From the NCBI RefSeq assembly GCF_000427335.1, contig NZ_ATMR01000128.1, positions 124,001 through 188,000 on the forward strand: a DNA stretch of 64,000 nucleotides, read 5' to 3'. Below the pieces are notes generated by a model. It was not told the origin of the DNA, did no database searches, and was given only the letters and a program-made list of their open reading frames with translations. The translations under genes were made by a program, and so were the position numbers. Origin of the DNA: Winogradskyella psychrotolerans RS-3. Its GTDB lineage: Bacteria > Bacteroidota > Bacteroidia > Flavobacteriales > Flavobacteriaceae. Each line of letters starts with the position of its first letter. Position 1 is the stretch's first letter. Of this stretch, positions 8,996-18,881 are shown one piece after another.

Positions 8996-9721
8996 TTAGA
9001 GCTTTTGTTTGCTTGATTTTGCTACCTCGTAATTGATATACTTTTTCTTCATCCACAGATAAGCAAAACAATCCATTAATGGTCCAAGCAATCGATTCCA
9101 AACGCCAAATTTTGCTGTACCAGCCATTCTAGGAAAATGTTGCACCGTAATCTGTGTGACACGTCCATGTTGTAGCATAATCATTGCTGGTAAAAAACGA
9201 TGTAACCCTCTAAACATAGGAATGCGTTTTGCATAATCGGTTCTTATAACTTTAAGAGGACAGCCGGTATCGTCCATACCGTCGTGTGTAAAAGCGCGAC
9301 GTATTCCGTTGGCAATTTTAGAGGACATATTCTTAACAAATGAATCTTTTCGGTTAGAGCGTACCCCTGTAACCAATTCATAAGAATTTATATGTTCTAA
9401 AAGGATATTAAAATCTTCAGGCGCCGTTTGTAAATCGGAATCGATATAACCAACTAGTTCTGAATCCACATGATCAAAACCTGCTTTTATAGCAGCACTT
9501 AAGCCCCTATTTTCTTTAAATAAGATGTATTCAAAAGCGTCGTTACGTTCGCAAATAGCTTCAATTAAAGCTTGACTATTATCGCTAGAGCCATCATTTA
9601 CAAAAAGTATAGACGTACTAACCGTAGCGATTTTAAGATATTTTAAAAGTTCCGATTCTACACGTTCTAAATTTTCTTCTTCATTATAAACGGGAACTAT
9701 AATAGTGAATTGATACGTCAT
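8996..9721 (-). CDS. GT2 polyprenyl-phosphate glycosyltransferase (DPM1/ArnC-like)
   Basis: A 241-residue cytoplasmic GT-A enzyme: FTIIVPVYNEEENLERV, LFVNDGSSDNS, KAGFDHVDSELVGYIDSDLQ (DxD-type motif) and HFPRMAGTAKFGVWNRL near the end. It lacks the two C-terminal helices of full ArnC, so it resembles soluble DPM1. The reaction is transfer of a sugar from a nucleotide donor to a polyprenyl phosphate on the cytoplasmic face. As first gene of the operon, it would make the lipid-linked sugar that the LAB_N protein moves and the ArnT-like enzyme attaches. Confidence 0.92.
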   Translation of the reverse strand: MTYQFTIIVPVYNEEENLERVESELLKYLKIATVSTSILFVNDGSSDNSQALIEAICERNDAFEYILFKENRGLSAAIKAGFDHVDSELVGYIDSDLQTAPEDFNILLEHINSYELVTGVRSNRKDSFVKNMSSKIANGIRRAFTHDGMDDTGCPLKVIRTDYAKRIPMFRGLHRFLPAMIMLQHGRVTQITVQHFPRMAGTAKFGVWNRLLGPLMDCFAYLWMKKKYINYEVAKSSKQKL

Positions 9722-9800
9722 GCGCTATATTGCTTTGTCGGCACAAAAATATCGTTTTTTTGTGTTACAGCGCAAATCTTATGATTTAAAGTAAATGGTA

Positions 9801-10391
9801 TTACTCTGTGGATTCCATTTTTAGTCTTACCTTATCTGTTATTTCCTGTAATTCTAAATTCTCAGGATCTTTCATTTCGTTTTTTACCGCTTCAACATAC
9901 TCTGGGGAATCTCTGAATTTTAGCTCTAAAAGTGTTTCCGGTTTTATGAAGAAAAACAAGATGCCAACGGCAGAAATTATGGAAAGATGAATTAGAAGTG
10001 TTTTGTAAAATCTGTTTTTATGTGTGAAAAATTTAAAAATGACAATAGCAATTATTGGTAATAAGCTGACTAATCCTATCAATAATATGATATTACCATA
10101 AGGCCAACCTTGAAACTTAAATAGAATACTTATTGGAAGTATTGATAAAATAAGGCCAGTTCCGATAGCACCAATTAAGCGTAATATGCTAATGTCTTTA
10201 TAAGATTCCTTTTTAAATAAATTTCTAAATCTAATTTGATTTAAAAGACCGAAGCTAAAAACAAAGTAAAGTATTGATAATAGTAGCGTCAATAGCGTAA
10301 TAAGTAGAGCGGCATAAGGGTACGTAAAACATAATCGCAATACCATTAATAGGAGTATCGCTAAACCAATACTAATCTCAGTCTGTTTCAT
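9801..10391 (-). CDS. Conserved hypothetical membrane protein
   Basis: A 196-residue protein with six predicted helices: two near residues 8-50, then clusters at ~65-90, 95-118 and 130-150. The last ~45 residues are soluble and charged (SPEYVEAVKNEMKDPENLELQEITDKVRLKMESTE). The FKFQGWPYGNIILLIG segment resembles helices in many flavobacterial GldL-type or DUF membrane proteins, but I cannot assign a family. It sits between the GT2 operon and meaB, 29 bp from the end of meaB on the same strand, so it may be cotranscribed with meaB. Confidence 0.7.
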   Translation of the reverse strand: MKQTEISIGLAILLLMVLRLCFTYPYAALLITLLTLLLSILYFVFSFGLLNQIRFRNLFKKESYKDISILRLIGAIGTGLILSILPISILFKFQGWPYGNIILLIGLVSLLPIIAIVIFKFFTHKNRFYKTLLIHLSIISAVGILFFFIKPETLLELKFRDSPEYVEAVKNEMKDPENLELQEITDKVRLKMESTE

Positions 10392-10420
10392 TATTTTCAG
10401 TAGTTGTTTTGATACGCTAA

Positions 10421-11467
10421 TTAAAGAGAAAGCAAGTATTCTGCAGCAGCAAATGGCGTTGTTTTTCCAACTTCAACCAGTTTGATTTGTTGAGGTAATT
10501 CCATTTTAATTTTGGAAGCGTTGTAGAAATCAGATTTTAAGCGGTCTTCAATAGTTTGAAGCAACCAAAATTTATTCTGATTGTTTCTATTGGTGTCAAA
10601 ATACTTATTTTCTGATGTGGTTTTGATATAATCTTCAATCATGTTCCAAACTTCAGCTATGCCTTCGCGTTTTAGTGCACTACATAACGATACTTTTGGA
10701 GACCATTCAGAATACTTAGCAGGATATAAATGCAACGCCCTATTAAATTCTACCTTAGCTAATTTAGCGGCTTTTAAATTTTCACCATCAGCTTTATTAA
10801 TCACAATAGCATCGGCCATTTCTATAATACCGCGTTTAATGCCTTGTAATTCATCTCCGGCACCAGCTAATTTTAGTAACAAAAAGAAATCGACCATGCT
10901 ATGCACAGCGGTTTCACTTTGTCCAACTCCAACAGTTTCAATGACAATGGTATCAAAACCTGCTGCTTCACATAAAATGATAGTTTCGCGTGTTTTTCTA
11001 GCGACACCTCCTAAAGAGTTTCCGGAAGGGGAAGGGCGTATAAAGGCATTTTCGTTCTTAACCAAATCTTCCATTCTAGTTTTATCTCCTAGAATACTAC
11101 CTTGACTTAGACTACTACTAGGGTCTACGGCTAAAACGGCTACCTTTTTTTGTAAAGATGTGAGGTGAATTCCAAAAGCTTCAATAAAGGTGCTTTTGCC
11201 CACTCCAGGAACACCTGTAATCCCTATTCTAATAGATGTATTAGAATAAGGCAAGCATTTGGTTATGATCTCGTTTGCTTTTTTAGTATGTGAAGGATTG
11301 GTACTTTCAATTAAGGTAATAGCTCTGCTTAAAGCCGTTATATTTCCTGAGAGAATACCAGAAACCAAATCATCGACTGAAATGGTTTTTTTTCGATTCG
11401 CTTTTATGATTTTAGCAACATTAGGACTTAAACTATCTGGTGATTGAACACCATCTTGTTCATGCAA
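10421..11467 (-). CDS. meaB: Methylmalonyl-CoA mutase-associated GTPase MeaB
   Basis: A 348-residue SIMIBI-class GTPase. Walker A ITGVPGVGKSTFIE lies near residues 82-95, followed by VLAVDPSSSLSQGSILGDKTRM, the switch region FDTIVIETVGVGQSE and the guanine-specific NKAD. These are all typical of MeaB/ArgK. MeaB loads and protects adenosylcobalamin on methylmalonyl-CoA mutase, in propionate or branched-chain catabolism. The mutase genes are not in this window. The length is normal. Confidence 0.95.
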   Translation of the reverse strand: MHEQDGVQSPDSLSPNVAKIIKANRKKTISVDDLVSGILSGNITALSRAITLIESTNPSHTKKANEIITKCLPYSNTSIRIGITGVPGVGKSTFIEAFGIHLTSLQKKVAVLAVDPSSSLSQGSILGDKTRMEDLVKNENAFIRPSPSGNSLGGVARKTRETIILCEAAGFDTIVIETVGVGQSETAVHSMVDFFLLLKLAGAGDELQGIKRGIIEMADAIVINKADGENLKAAKLAKVEFNRALHLYPAKYSEWSPKVSLCSALKREGIAEVWNMIEDYIKTTSENKYFDTNRNNQNKFWLLQTIEDRLKSDFYNASKIKMELPQQIKLVEVGKTTPFAAAEYLLSL

Positions 11468-11510
11468 AGCAGATTTGTATGTCTTGTTTTTTTTGTCACC
11501 TAAAGTCCGT

Positions 11511-12080
11511 TTATTTCTCTGTTCTTGCCTTTTTTAGTTCAATAGGAACTTCAATTAGCGTATTATCCCAAGCCATGGTTAAATTGAGATGCCCTGTTTT
11601 ATTATCAAAAGCAATGGTAAAACGCTCTACGGTAACACCTATTTCTTGTGTTGGAACTTGAAACTCAAGCGCATCGTAATTAGGATCCCACATTGGTTCC
11701 ATTTTTTCATCAACTCCCCAATCATACTGCTTAGAGTTAAACATTACTTTCCACTTGTCTTTCATTGGTACGGTCCAAATCGTATATTTTCCTTTCTTTA
11801 ATTCTAAACCATCAATTATTAGTGATTGGTTAGTTTCAAAAGTAGTTGCTTCATTTGCTCCTGTTCTCCAAACTTTATCGAATGGCACCAATGCTCCAAA
11901 AACATCACGATCGCGTTTAGAAGGTCTGTTGTACTCAACCTTTAAATTTAAATCGTTAAGTGTTATTTCTGCTGAATCTTTCGGACTCAATCGCGGTGAA
12001 AAAATGTTTTCAACAAATGCAGAATATAATAGCAAGCCTAATGCTAAAATGGATAAGATAATCAGGAGGCGTTTTAACAT
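11511..12080 (-). CDS. DUF2911 domain protein
   Basis: A 189-residue protein with an N-terminal hydrophobic segment (LLIILSILALGLLLYSAFV) that may be a membrane anchor or uncleaved signal. The rest is a DUF2911 domain: VEYNRPSKRDRDVFGALVPF...WRTGANEAT, and later KGKYTIWTVPMKDKWKVMFN. It is a common periplasmic beta protein in Bacteroidota, of unknown function. A TAAGTTTG box (12119-12126 on the complement) lies 38 bp upstream. It runs in the same direction as meaB, 43 bp apart. Confidence 0.86.
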   Translation of the reverse strand: MLKRLLIILSILALGLLLYSAFVENIFSPRLSPKDSAEITLNDLNLKVEYNRPSKRDRDVFGALVPFDKVWRTGANEATTFETNQSLIIDGLELKKGKYTIWTVPMKDKWKVMFNSKQYDWGVDEKMEPMWDPNYDALEFQVPTQEIGVTVERFTIAFDNKTGHLNLTMAWDNTLIEVPIELKKARTEK

Positions 12081-12560
12081 AGTTGTTAATCTTAAATAAT
12101 TTGGGTTAAATTATAATGCAAACTTATGCATTCAATATTTAAAGATAATTCAAATCCCTAACTTTATAGATGTCAAACGTTGAATTTTATGGAAATCTTA
12201 TAATATTGAAAATATTTTGAAGATTCTTGCAACACTTCAATTTTTGTGTCGTCTTTAATGTGTAACCAATCAAAAACCAAAACCAAAATCAGTACGTTTC
12301 AAATTCATATTGTTGAAAAATGCAAACAGAATAATGAACGTCCATAAAGGCAATTGTAAAATTGATCTCGCAATGGTGTGACTTGTGTGACTTTTAGTAA
12401 CGTGATTATTAATTAAGGCGTAATTATAATGTCAGGTTGAGCGCAGTCGAAACCTAATTGCTTATTGACTACAACGAATCTTCGATTTTTAAATTATTAT
12501 TAAACTCACTTTCAGTTTTCCATGAGATAGATTTTCTATTTTTATGGAAATTTTGTTTTT
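12081..12560. other. 480 bp intergenic region
   Basis: This gap separates the divergent DUF2911 and M23 genes. It holds a -7-like box for the former (12119-12126) and a REP-like hairpin with arms AGGTT and AACCT around 12430-12452, within GTCAGGTTGAGCGCAGTCGA. I see no coding potential or RNA gene in the rest. Confidence 0.6.
12119..12126 (-). promoter_or_regulatory. Putative -7 promoter box (TAAGTTTG)
   Basis: TAAGTTTG on the minus strand fits TAnnTTTG, 38 bp upstream of the DUF2911 start at 12080. Confidence 0.4.
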
Positions 12561-13247
12561 ATGTCATTTCTCACTTTCGAAGCCTTTTTAAAATCACTCC
12601 AACCACATTCGCTGTTGGACGCTGATCGTACTTCTAACGATTTTATTACACTCGATTTATCAATTCATAATCCGGAATTAAATGCCGTTAACGTATCTTC
12701 TTCAGATGATTTAGAACATTTTATTTGGAATCATATTAAAACTAATACTGCCAAAATCGCTTATGGAGGTTATTTGGAAACGCGTGGCATCTACCAACGT
12801 AGCACCTATTTTAATCAACAAAATTCTGAGGAAGAACGCAATATTCATTTAGGTATGGATTTATGGATAGAAGCCCATACGCCAATTTACGCTCCTTTAA
12901 ATGGGACAATCCATAGTTTTAAAAACAATACCAATCATGGTGATTATGGACCAACGATTATTTTAAAACATCATATGGAAGGGGTTGAATTTTATACCTT
13001 GTATGGGCATTTAAGCTTGGCATCAATTCAAGATTTAGAAGTTGGAGTAGAAGTAATCCAAGGAGACCAAATCGCAACACTGGGAACCGCTGAGGTTAAT
13101 GGCGATTATCCACCACATTTACACTTTCAGATTATAAAAGATATTCAAGATTTTAGCGGAGATTATCCAGGCGTGAGTAATCAACTCGATTTAGCCTTTT
13201 ATAAAGATAATTGTCCTGATCCTAATTTGCTCTTAAAGTTGTCTTAG
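12561..13247 (+). CDS. M23 family zinc peptidase (LytM-like)
   Basis: A 228-residue protein with a peptidase M23 fold from about residue 85: first zinc ligands in HLGMDLWIEA (HxxxD), later TLYGHLS and the HLHF motif near residue 190. M23 enzymes cut peptidoglycan cross-links. No signal peptide is visible, which is unusual for a cell-wall enzyme and suggests either a cytoplasmic fold-relative or non-classical export. Homologues of this shape also occur fused to phosphotransferase domains. Its 3' end overlaps the convergent permease by 4 bases. Confidence 0.85.
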   Translation: MSFLTFEAFLKSLQPHSLLDADRTSNDFITLDLSIHNPELNAVNVSSSDDLEHFIWNHIKTNTAKIAYGGYLETRGIYQRSTYFNQQNSEEERNIHLGMDLWIEAHTPIYAPLNGTIHSFKNNTNHGDYGPTIILKHHMEGVEFYTLYGHLSLASIQDLEVGVEVIQGDQIATLGTAEVNGDYPPHLHFQIIKDIQDFSGDYPGVSNQLDLAFYKDNCPDPNLLLKLS

Positions 13248-14530
13248 CTTTTTCTTCGCTTTTCAGAAGATTTATAAATCCATTCCACAATAAAGCATAA
13301 AGCAATAATTGCCCCAGAAACGAGCACGCCTGTAAGGTTGGATTTGTACTGTTGATTAATTAAAATCACCAAAGCTAATACGCAAAGCGTACAACCCACT
13401 AACGGAATTATTTTATTGCTACTCGTGTCTTTAGAGGTTTTAAAACCCACAAAATTAACGATGCCAAAAATGATGATGAATCCAACACTTCCGGCTGTGG
13501 ATATACTTTCTAAATCTAAAATATTCACTAAAACTAAAGTTGCAATAGCTGTAATTAATAAACCAATAGGTTGATTCCAAAGTTTAGATGTAAAGTGATG
13601 TGGTAATTCATCATCTTCAGCAATTTCAAAATTAACACGACTACCTCCATACAACGATGCATTGATGGCAGAAAATGTAGAGATGAGTGCTGCAACCGTA
13701 ATAATGGTAAATCCTATTTCTCCTAACATCGGTTTTGCTGCTTCTGCCAACACGTAATCTTCTGCCGTGGCAATGGTGTCAAAAGGCAATGAGCCAACGG
13801 TGACTATAGCAATGATAATGTATAATACAATAACAAAAATAACAGAGCCATAATATGCCCTTGGGATGTTCTTTTTTGGATTGATAATATCTGGAGCTGC
13901 ATTCGCAATAAGTTCAAAACCTTCGTAGGCTACGAAAATCACCATGCCTGCAGCAAATAGTTGTACTGGAGATTCCCAATGCGAAATGGCCAATTGTGAT
14001 AGGTTAGGGTTTCCTATGAGACCATAAGCTCCAACAGCTATAAAACCGAAAAGTATAATTAGTTTTATGATGACGGCGTAGGATTCTATCTTTCCAACGA
14101 CGGCAATACTATAATAATTTATGGCAGTGGCAAGGATGATAATGGCACTGGCATAAATATGAAAATCGACTGTTTTGTTTGATGTCAGTTCTAATAAATT
14201 AGGTGCGTAAGAGCCAAAAGCAGAAGCGTAGAGCGAGAGCATAATTATATAACTGACCCAGAGTAAGTTATTAATGGCACCACTAAAAATAGACACCCCA
14301 AAGCCTTGGTTTATAAACTTTACGGTGCCACCTCGGTCAGGATAGTGTTGCGATAGTTTGACGTAGCTATAGGATGTAATTAAAGCCAAAAGGCCAGCAC
14401 ATAAAAAGGCTACAGGTGTTCCGCCATGTGCGATAGAAACGGCTAATCCGAGAACGGCAAAAATACCACCACCAACCATACCACCTATACCAATAGAAAT
14501 CGCGTCCTTTAAACTTATTTTATCTGCCAT
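13244..14530 (-). CDS. APC superfamily amino acid permease
   Basis: A 428-residue protein with about 12 helices. The helix-1 motif GIGGMVGGGIFAVLG is the substrate-binding GxG signature of APC transporters, and FVAYEGFELIANAAPDIINPKKNIPRA is the typical helix 6/7 region. It would import or exchange an amino acid using a proton gradient; the substrate cannot be read from the sequence. It stands alone, with 4 bases of convergent overlap with the M23 gene. Confidence 0.9.
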   Translation of the reverse strand: MADKISLKDAISIGIGGMVGGGIFAVLGLAVSIAHGGTPVAFLCAGLLALITSYSYVKLSQHYPDRGGTVKFINQGFGVSIFSGAINNLLWVSYIIMLSLYASAFGSYAPNLLELTSNKTVDFHIYASAIIILATAINYYSIAVVGKIESYAVIIKLIILFGFIAVGAYGLIGNPNLSQLAISHWESPVQLFAAGMVIFVAYEGFELIANAAPDIINPKKNIPRAYYGSVIFVIVLYIIIAIVTVGSLPFDTIATAEDYVLAEAAKPMLGEIGFTIITVAALISTFSAINASLYGGSRVNFEIAEDDELPHHFTSKLWNQPIGLLITAIATLVLVNILDLESISTAGSVGFIIIFGIVNFVGFKTSKDTSSNKIIPLVGCTLCVLALVILINQQYKSNLTGVLVSGAIIALCFIVEWIYKSSEKRRKS

Positions 14531-14608
14531 GGAAATATGCTAAGGTGTTTGTAATAACATCAAAATTAAGGATAAAACCGTAGTTCTTGTATTCTCGTAA
14601 GTATTTGC

Positions 14609-15565
14609 ATGAATATACTACGAATTATCATCCTTCTTTTACTTCCATTAGGTCTGTGTGCTCAAAAAATAGACCATGCAGTTTCATACAGATCTATAGA
14701 GAAAGAGCGTTATTTCAGGTTTCATTATGACAATGATTATTTTGCTGCTACCGATGAGAATTATACTCAAGGCTATAGTTTTGAATTGGTGTTGCCTAGT
14801 TTAGAAACGAATCCTGTGAATCATTTATTCCTTAAGCCTAAAGATGTTACTACTAAGTATGGCTTGGCTATTGAACATATTGGGTTTACACCAAATGATT
14901 ATGTCAGTGAAGCGATTCAAGTTGGGGATCGTCCGTTTTCATCTGCCATTATGTTGAAGAGTTTTACCATGGCCACAGACCGAAGTCGTAAGACTAAACT
15001 TTCTCAAGCTTTGAGCTTAGGATTAATTGGTCCAGGTGCTTTTGGTAAGGAGATGCAAGTTGGTATCCATGAAGCCACAGGAAACGATATTCCAAGAGGT
15101 TGGGATAACCAAATTAAAAATGATGTGGTATTGAACTACAGAATCGACTATGAGAAACAGCTGTATAACTATAATGATGTATTCACGTTTCAAGCGCAGT
15201 CGTCTTTACAATTAGGTACCTTATTTACAAACGCGTCTGTTGGGTTTCATAGTACCGTGGGAATTATAAACTCAACGTTTTCTTCCTCACCAAACACAAA
15301 GGGGTTTCAACTCTATGCTTACGCACATCCGATGGTTAGTGTTGTTGGATATGATGCCACTTTGCAAGGTGGTTTGATTACTACAGATAGTCCATATTCG
15401 ATTGCCTCTGGTGACGTGGAGCGATTTACAGCACAATTCAATTATGGGCTCGTATTAAAAACGAAAAGCCTATATTTTGAATATACCAGATCTGCCATCA
15501 CTAGAGAATTTGAAACTGGATCCTCAGCAAAATGGGGTGGAATTAGAATTGGGTTTACATTTTAA
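14609..15565 (+). CDS. Outer membrane lipid A 3'-O-deacylase, LpxR family
   Basis: A 318-residue outer-membrane beta-barrel with a signal peptide (MNILRIIILLLLPLGLCAQ). The N-terminal motif HYDNDYFAATDENYTQGYSFEL carries the conserved ND...TDxxYTxG of LpxR (DUF2219), and the chain ends in an aromatic residue (IGFTF), as expected of a barrel. LpxR removes the 3' acyloxyacyl chain of lipid A in a Ca2+-dependent reaction. With the ArnC/LAB_N/ArnT genes and PAP2 nearby, several lipid A remodelling functions lie within 10 kb. Confidence 0.88.
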   Translation: MNILRIIILLLLPLGLCAQKIDHAVSYRSIEKERYFRFHYDNDYFAATDENYTQGYSFELVLPSLETNPVNHLFLKPKDVTTKYGLAIEHIGFTPNDYVSEAIQVGDRPFSSAIMLKSFTMATDRSRKTKLSQALSLGLIGPGAFGKEMQVGIHEATGNDIPRGWDNQIKNDVVLNYRIDYEKQLYNYNDVFTFQAQSSLQLGTLFTNASVGFHSTVGIINSTFSSSPNTKGFQLYAYAHPMVSVVGYDATLQGGLITTDSPYSIASGDVERFTAQFNYGLVLKTKSLYFEYTRSAITREFETGSSAKWGGIRIGFTF

Positions 15566-15596
15566 ATAAGCGTATAATTCTGATAGTACGCGTCTA

Positions 15597-16007
15597 TTAA
15601 AAATTCTTGTTTATCTGTTTTTTAGTCAGAATATGTCCCAAAATGAAGCCTACTATAGCAAATACGCCATCTGAAAGCGTAAACCATAGTTCTTTTGGTA
15701 ACATAATAATATTAAAAAATGTAGCAGCAAGCATTAGCGCTCCAACAATATAACTTGGTACCATACTTTGCTTAGAAATTTTAGCAGCGACTAGCATGCC
15801 GACGATAACACCTGCAAAATGTGCAATAACAACACATATTTTTATGCCAACAGGAATCAAATTCATGTTGTTGCTTAGCCATTCCATATTTAAAGGATCT
15901 GCACCAACTGGTAACGGAAATAAATTATGACCAATAAGATTTTCAATAATGTAAACGGTTAGTGATGCTGCAATAAAACCAATTATGGTTGCTACTATAT
16001 TTCTCAT
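15597..16007 (-). CDS. Small four-helix membrane protein, unknown
   Basis: A 136-residue inner-membrane protein with four clear hydrophobic helices (residues ~5-22, 52-75, 85-102, 112-130) and a short loop PLPVGADPLNMEWLSNNMN between the first two. I do not recognise a characterised family; similar small proteins are annotated only as hypothetical in flavobacteria. It lies between the LpxR gene and the S9 peptidase with no sign of coupling. Confidence 0.7.
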   Translation of the reverse strand: MRNIVATIIGFIAASLTVYIIENLIGHNLFPLPVGADPLNMEWLSNNMNLIPVGIKICVVIAHFAGVIVGMLVAAKISKQSMVPSYIVGALMLAATFFNIIMLPKELWFTLSDGVFAIVGFILGHILTKKQINKNF

Positions 16008-16084
16008 TATGGACGTTGGTTAGTTATAATAAATTCAGTTTATGCTTAAAAGGTAAGACATATTATAAGGTTTCCTTCAACCAC

Positions 16085-17970
16085 TTAAAAAAATTCGTGT
16101 TGCCAAACTAGTGCATTTTGAGGGTTTAATACCCAATGGTTTTCTTCAGGGAAATATAATAACTTACTTTTTAAACCGAGCAGTTGTGCCGTTTGGTAAG
16201 CAGCTAATCCTTGCTCAATTGGCACACGATAATCTTTTCCTCCTTGAATAATTAACATCGGAGTATTCCATTCTGCCACCTTGTTTACAGGATTAAATTC
16301 ATTATAAGCCTTTTGTGCAGCGTCATTGGTTGTATCCCAATAGTTACCTCCAAAATCGTGGTTAACGAAGAATAATTCTTCTGTTGTACCATACATGCTT
16401 CTGGTATCAAAAACACCATCGTGAGAAATGAATGTTTTAAAGCGATTGTTGTGAATTCCTGCTAAATAAAAAACCGAATACCCACCAAAACTAGCACCAA
16501 TGGCTCCCAATCGGTCGTTATCTACATACGGTTCTTTTGCGATAGCATCAATAGCAGACAGGTAATCGTCTATGACTTGGCCTCCCCAATTTTTACTAAT
16601 ATCTTCATTCCATTTTACTCCATGTCCTGGCATACCACGACGGTTAGGTGCTACGACAATATAGCCTTGTGACGCCATGAGTTGGAAATTCCAACGGTAC
16701 GAATAAAACTGAGATAATGGAGATTGTGGACCACCTTGCGCATATAATAAGGTTGGGTATTTTTTTGTCGCATCAAAATTAGGAGGTAAAATAACCCAAA
16801 CTAACATTTGCTTGCCGTCTGTTGTGGTGACGTAACGTTTCTCAACTTTAGGTAAATCGACACTAGCGTATAAGTCTTTATTGATGTCAGTTAATTGCTT
16901 AAAGTTGTTGTTCTTTAAGTTGAAACTAAAAATATCAGCAGCATGGTTCATGTCTGTTCTTGTCACTAAAAGCGTATTATCTTTTTGAGCGATAATACTG
17001 GTGACATCAAACTGACCTTTAGAAAGTTGTTCTACTACCGGAGCGATACGTTTTTTACCCGGATAATTCACTTTAAAAAGTTGAATAGTCCCATCTACAG
17101 CTGCTGTAAAATACACATGATTTCCGTCGTTACTCCATGTAAAGCTTCTTACCGTGCCATCCCATTGTTGAGTTAAATTCTGTTTTATGCCGTTGTTTAA
17201 AACAATGATGTCGTTTTTATCGCTTTCGTATCCATCGGTTTTCATTTGTAACCACGCCAATGCACCAATTGATGAGAACGCGGGATTGGTATCGTAGCCT
17301 TTGTTATCTTCTGTAATGTTCTCCGTGGTTTTAGTGGCTAAGTTGTATTTGTAAATGTCCGTATTGGTACTGGTAGAATAGGCTTTACCTTTAGTTTTTT
17401 GCTGACGTAGTAAATCGCTTTGCTGTCTGGCGACCAGATATAATCTTCATCACCACCAAACGGTTTTTGAGGTGTGTGGTAAGGTTCGTTAGGCATAATG
17501 TCGATTCCTGTGGCGTCTTCTGATCCTACTTTTTTATAAAACAAATGGTTGAAGCTACCATCGCTCCAAGTATCCCAATGGCGAATGTCTAAGTCTGAAA
17601 ATATATACACATCAGACTTGTCTAGATTCTTATAAACGTCTGTGCCTTTAATAGCTTCAATTTGAACTTCAGCATTATATAATTCATGGTTGCCATCTGT
17701 CGATACATTTTTGTCGGTCGCTTTAACATCTTCCTTTTTAATTTCGACGATCGTGCCACCATCTACAGGCATTTTAAAGTATTTGGAATCGTAACTATTG
17801 TCGCTTATGTTTGGTGTTTTTACGATGAAAAATAGGGTAGACCCTTCGCTATCTAAACCCATAACACTAAGGCGTTCTACTTGCCATAATAATTCTGGAG
17901 TCATCGTTTTTTGTGCGTTTATAAAGTTGCTGGTCAGTATTAAACTTAGAATAAGGAGGGTGTTTTTCAT
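16085..17970 (-). pseudogene. S9 family prolyl oligopeptidase-type peptidase, one frameshift
   Basis: The N-terminal segment (17970-17338) has a signal peptide ending in NFINAQ and beta-propeller repeats, then runs out of frame after YYVSKK. The next frame continues as TKGKAYSTSTNTDIYKYN into the rest of the propeller and the catalytic alpha/beta hydrolase. One extra base in the 6-T run at 17395-17400 gives a 628-residue protein, normal for the family. Catalytic residues: Ser in GASFGGYS (~494), Asp in GGKDYRVP (~579), His in EENHWV (~611). Such enzymes act in the periplasm and release dipeptides or cut oligopeptides. The TTG at 17260 is not a credible separate start. Confidence 0.88.
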
Positions 17971-18301
17971 AATGGCTATTTCAAGAATTCGTAAATGTAA
18001 AGTTAAGAAGATTTTTCCATTGCATCGAATCGTATTGTAAGACTTCTGTGGTTGTGTTACAGGTTGATGATTTGAGTTAGTGTGTGAATTATTTGTGATT
18101 TGGGGTAAAACCGTTCAAGACCTTTATATCACTCGCTTTAACCTTAGTTTAACCATAGTATAAGCATGCTATAACCACGCTATAACCTGTATTTTGAGAT
18201 GTGTTTTTTTTGCATGAAAAAGGGAGCATTTTAGTATAACGCTAGTTTGACTTGATGAGTTGAGGTATTAATTTGGAAAGGCGGTTTAACAGCTCATTTT
18301 A
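17971..18301. other. 331 bp intergenic region
   Basis: Upstream region of the S9 peptidase on the minus strand. The one clear structure is the 11-bp tandem repeat at 18137-18191. No gene was seen. Confidence 0.6.
18137..18191. repeat. Five imperfect 11-bp tandem repeats
   Basis: Five contiguous 11-bp units can be read: TTTAACCTTAG, TTTAACCATAG, TATAAGCATGC, TATAACCACGC, TATAACCTGTA. All share the T-x-TAA-(C/G)C core. The 11-bp period is about one helical turn, so a protein bound to each unit would face the same side. The array begins 167 bp upstream of the S9 peptidase start. Confidence 0.6.
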
Positions 18302-18860
18302 TTATAACGGAATTGTGATTCCTACCGCCATAGCTCCAACAAACTGCTTAACAGAAGGTTGAAAGTAATAGGTGAATCCTACATCAACATTATTGTTTTT
18401 TCCTAATTCTAGTCCGATTGCAAACGGGATGTGATAAATGATGCCGCCTTTATCAATATCATCGTAGTATGTGAAGGTTTGAAATTTACCGATGGACGTG
18501 CCTATTCCTAGTTCAAGATAGGGAGCTACCCAAGGAATTGGTGCTCTAAGTCGTGCTTTTCCTCCAAGTAAAAAGGCTTTGGATTCTGCTATTTCATCAG
18601 TGGGATTATTGTTTAAGTCTTCGCCATTGGAATTGGTTATGATCACACCAGCATAAGGTCTTAATTCAAACCAAGAACTGACTTTTAGTACGAATTCTCC
18701 TTGTAACAACAGACCGCCGATCAGCTACGTCATCTATGCTGTTATAAGGGACACTAATGCCGTATCCGATGAGGGCATTTATTGATTTTTCCTTTACAAA
18801 CTGTGCGCTTGCGATGTTTGAAGCGAGAAGTACTATGAGGAGTATGAGTGCTTTTTTCAT
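18302..18860 (-). pseudogene. Outer membrane beta-barrel protein, one frameshift
   Basis: The N-terminal segment (from 18860) has a signal peptide MKKALILLIVLLASNIASAQ and reads into NALIGYGISVPYNSIDDVAD. It then leaves the frame that continues as GGLLLQGEFVLKVSSWFELRPYAG to 18302. Removing one base near 18719 joins them into a 185-residue protein. Strand-like alternation, repeated G-x-aromatic pairs and a final IPL fit a small OmpW/OmpA-like 8-strand barrel. The function is unknown. Unlike most shifts in this window it is not in a homopolymer. Confidence 0.72.
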
Positions 18861-18881
18861 GAGGTTTGGTTAGGTTTTAGG

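Noticed and set aside
10421-12080. meaB and DUF2911 as parts of a methylmalonyl-CoA operon
   Set aside because: No mutase or epimerase gene is in the window, and DUF2911 has its own -7 box.
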